From: Methanosarcinaceae archaeon
GTDB taxonomy: Archaea; Halobacteriota; Methanosarcinia; Methanosarcinales; Methanosarcinaceae
Direction: 5' to 3'
DNA length: 5,586 nt
Assembly: GCA_017613335.1 (NCBI GenBank)
Contig: JAGAEB010000011.1
Span: forward strand, 1-5,586
The position numbers were made by a program, and so were the translations under genes. Shown here one piece after another: positions 5,399 through 5,586 of the stretch. Below the pieces are notes generated by a model. The model was given only the letters and a program-made list of their open reading frames with translations. It made no database searches and was not told where the DNA came from. Position 1 is the first letter of the stretch. Each line of letters starts with the position of its first letter.

Positions 5399-5438
5399 GA
5401 TGATGCCCGGAATGCCTGAAAGGCTTCCGGACATCATC
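5399..5438 (+). terminator. Long imperfect hairpin downstream of rpoF
   Basis: GATGATG (5399-5405) pairs with CATCATC (5432-5438), CCGGAA (5407-5412) with TTCCGG (5425-5430), and GCCT (5414-5417) with AGGC (5421-5424) around the loop GAA. That gives 17 pairs with one C/A mismatch and one bulged T. No T-run follows immediately; the first T5 tract is in the 16-bp array (5460-5464). A terminator or mRNA-end element is likely, and a protein-binding dyad is possible. Confidence 0.5.
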
Positions 5439-5448
5439 TTCAGTATAT

Positions 5449-5586
5449 GATATTCCTCGTTTTTGATATTCTTCGTTTTTGATATTCTTCGTTTTTGATA
5501 TTCTTCGTTTTTGATATTCTTCGTTTTTGATATTCTTCGTTTTTGATATTCTTCGTTTTTGATATTCTTCGTTTTTGATATTCTTC
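5449..5586 (+). repeat. 16-bp tandem repeat array running off the right edge
   Basis: Units of GATATTCTTCGTTTTT begin at 5449 and recur every 16 bp: eight full units and ten bases of a ninth at the window end. Only the first differs (CCTCG instead of CTTCG). Each unit carries a T5 tract on the rpoF strand, a potential archaeal termination signal repeated at least eight times. There are no spacers, so it is not CRISPR, and no coding frame uses it. Confidence 0.95.

Noticed and set aside
5449..5586. CRISPR array
   Set aside because: Units are contiguous with no spacers, far too short, and there are no cas genes; the same holds for the 14-bp and 13-bp arrays.

Overview
The window is archaeal chromosomal DNA. 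It carries two archaeal/eukaryotic-type information-processing genes, ribosomal protein L21e and RNA polymerase subunit F (Rpb4-like), beside a family-4 uracil-DNA glycosylase and a TrkA/TrkH potassium-uptake pair. Protein style (especially L21e and RpoF), mid-range GC and AGGAG ribosome binding sites fit a methanogenic euryarchaeon, most likely Methanomicrobiales. A Methanocorpusculum-like genus is a guess from recall, not shown by the sequence.

Layout, left to right. Positions 1-16 hold a T8 run that may end a gene outside the window. Positions 17-226 are three 70-bp tandem copies of the trkH 3' end; only the rightmost encodes the protein terminus. On the minus strand, trkA (starts 3022) is followed by trkH (158-1600) with an 81-nt gap, probably one operon. 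The divergent trkA-udg intergenic region holds nine 14-bp repeats (3090-3215). On the plus strand, udg (3277-4293) has a complete catalytic domain, then a 122-residue tail that looks like intergenic DNA read through, including five 13-bp repeats. rpl21e (4443-4736) follows with its own promoter and a hairpin/T-run terminator. rpoF (4999-5352) follows after 262 nt. Two hairpins and a 16-bp tandem array running off the right edge close the window.

Functionally, TrkA is the cytosolic nucleotide-binding gate of the TrkH K+ channel/transporter. The glycosylase removes uracil from deaminated DNA. L21e and RpoF belong to the large ribosomal subunit and the RNA polymerase stalk. No defence system, mobile element or novel enzyme is visible. 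What stands out is four unrelated tandem arrays (70, 14, 13 and 16 bp) in 5.6 kb, filling nearly every non-coding gap. Three of them lie directly 3' of a gene. The downstream copies of the trkH tail have acquired changes that perfect three inverted repeats. Both edges lie at or close to tandem repeats, so this may be a whole contig broken by them.
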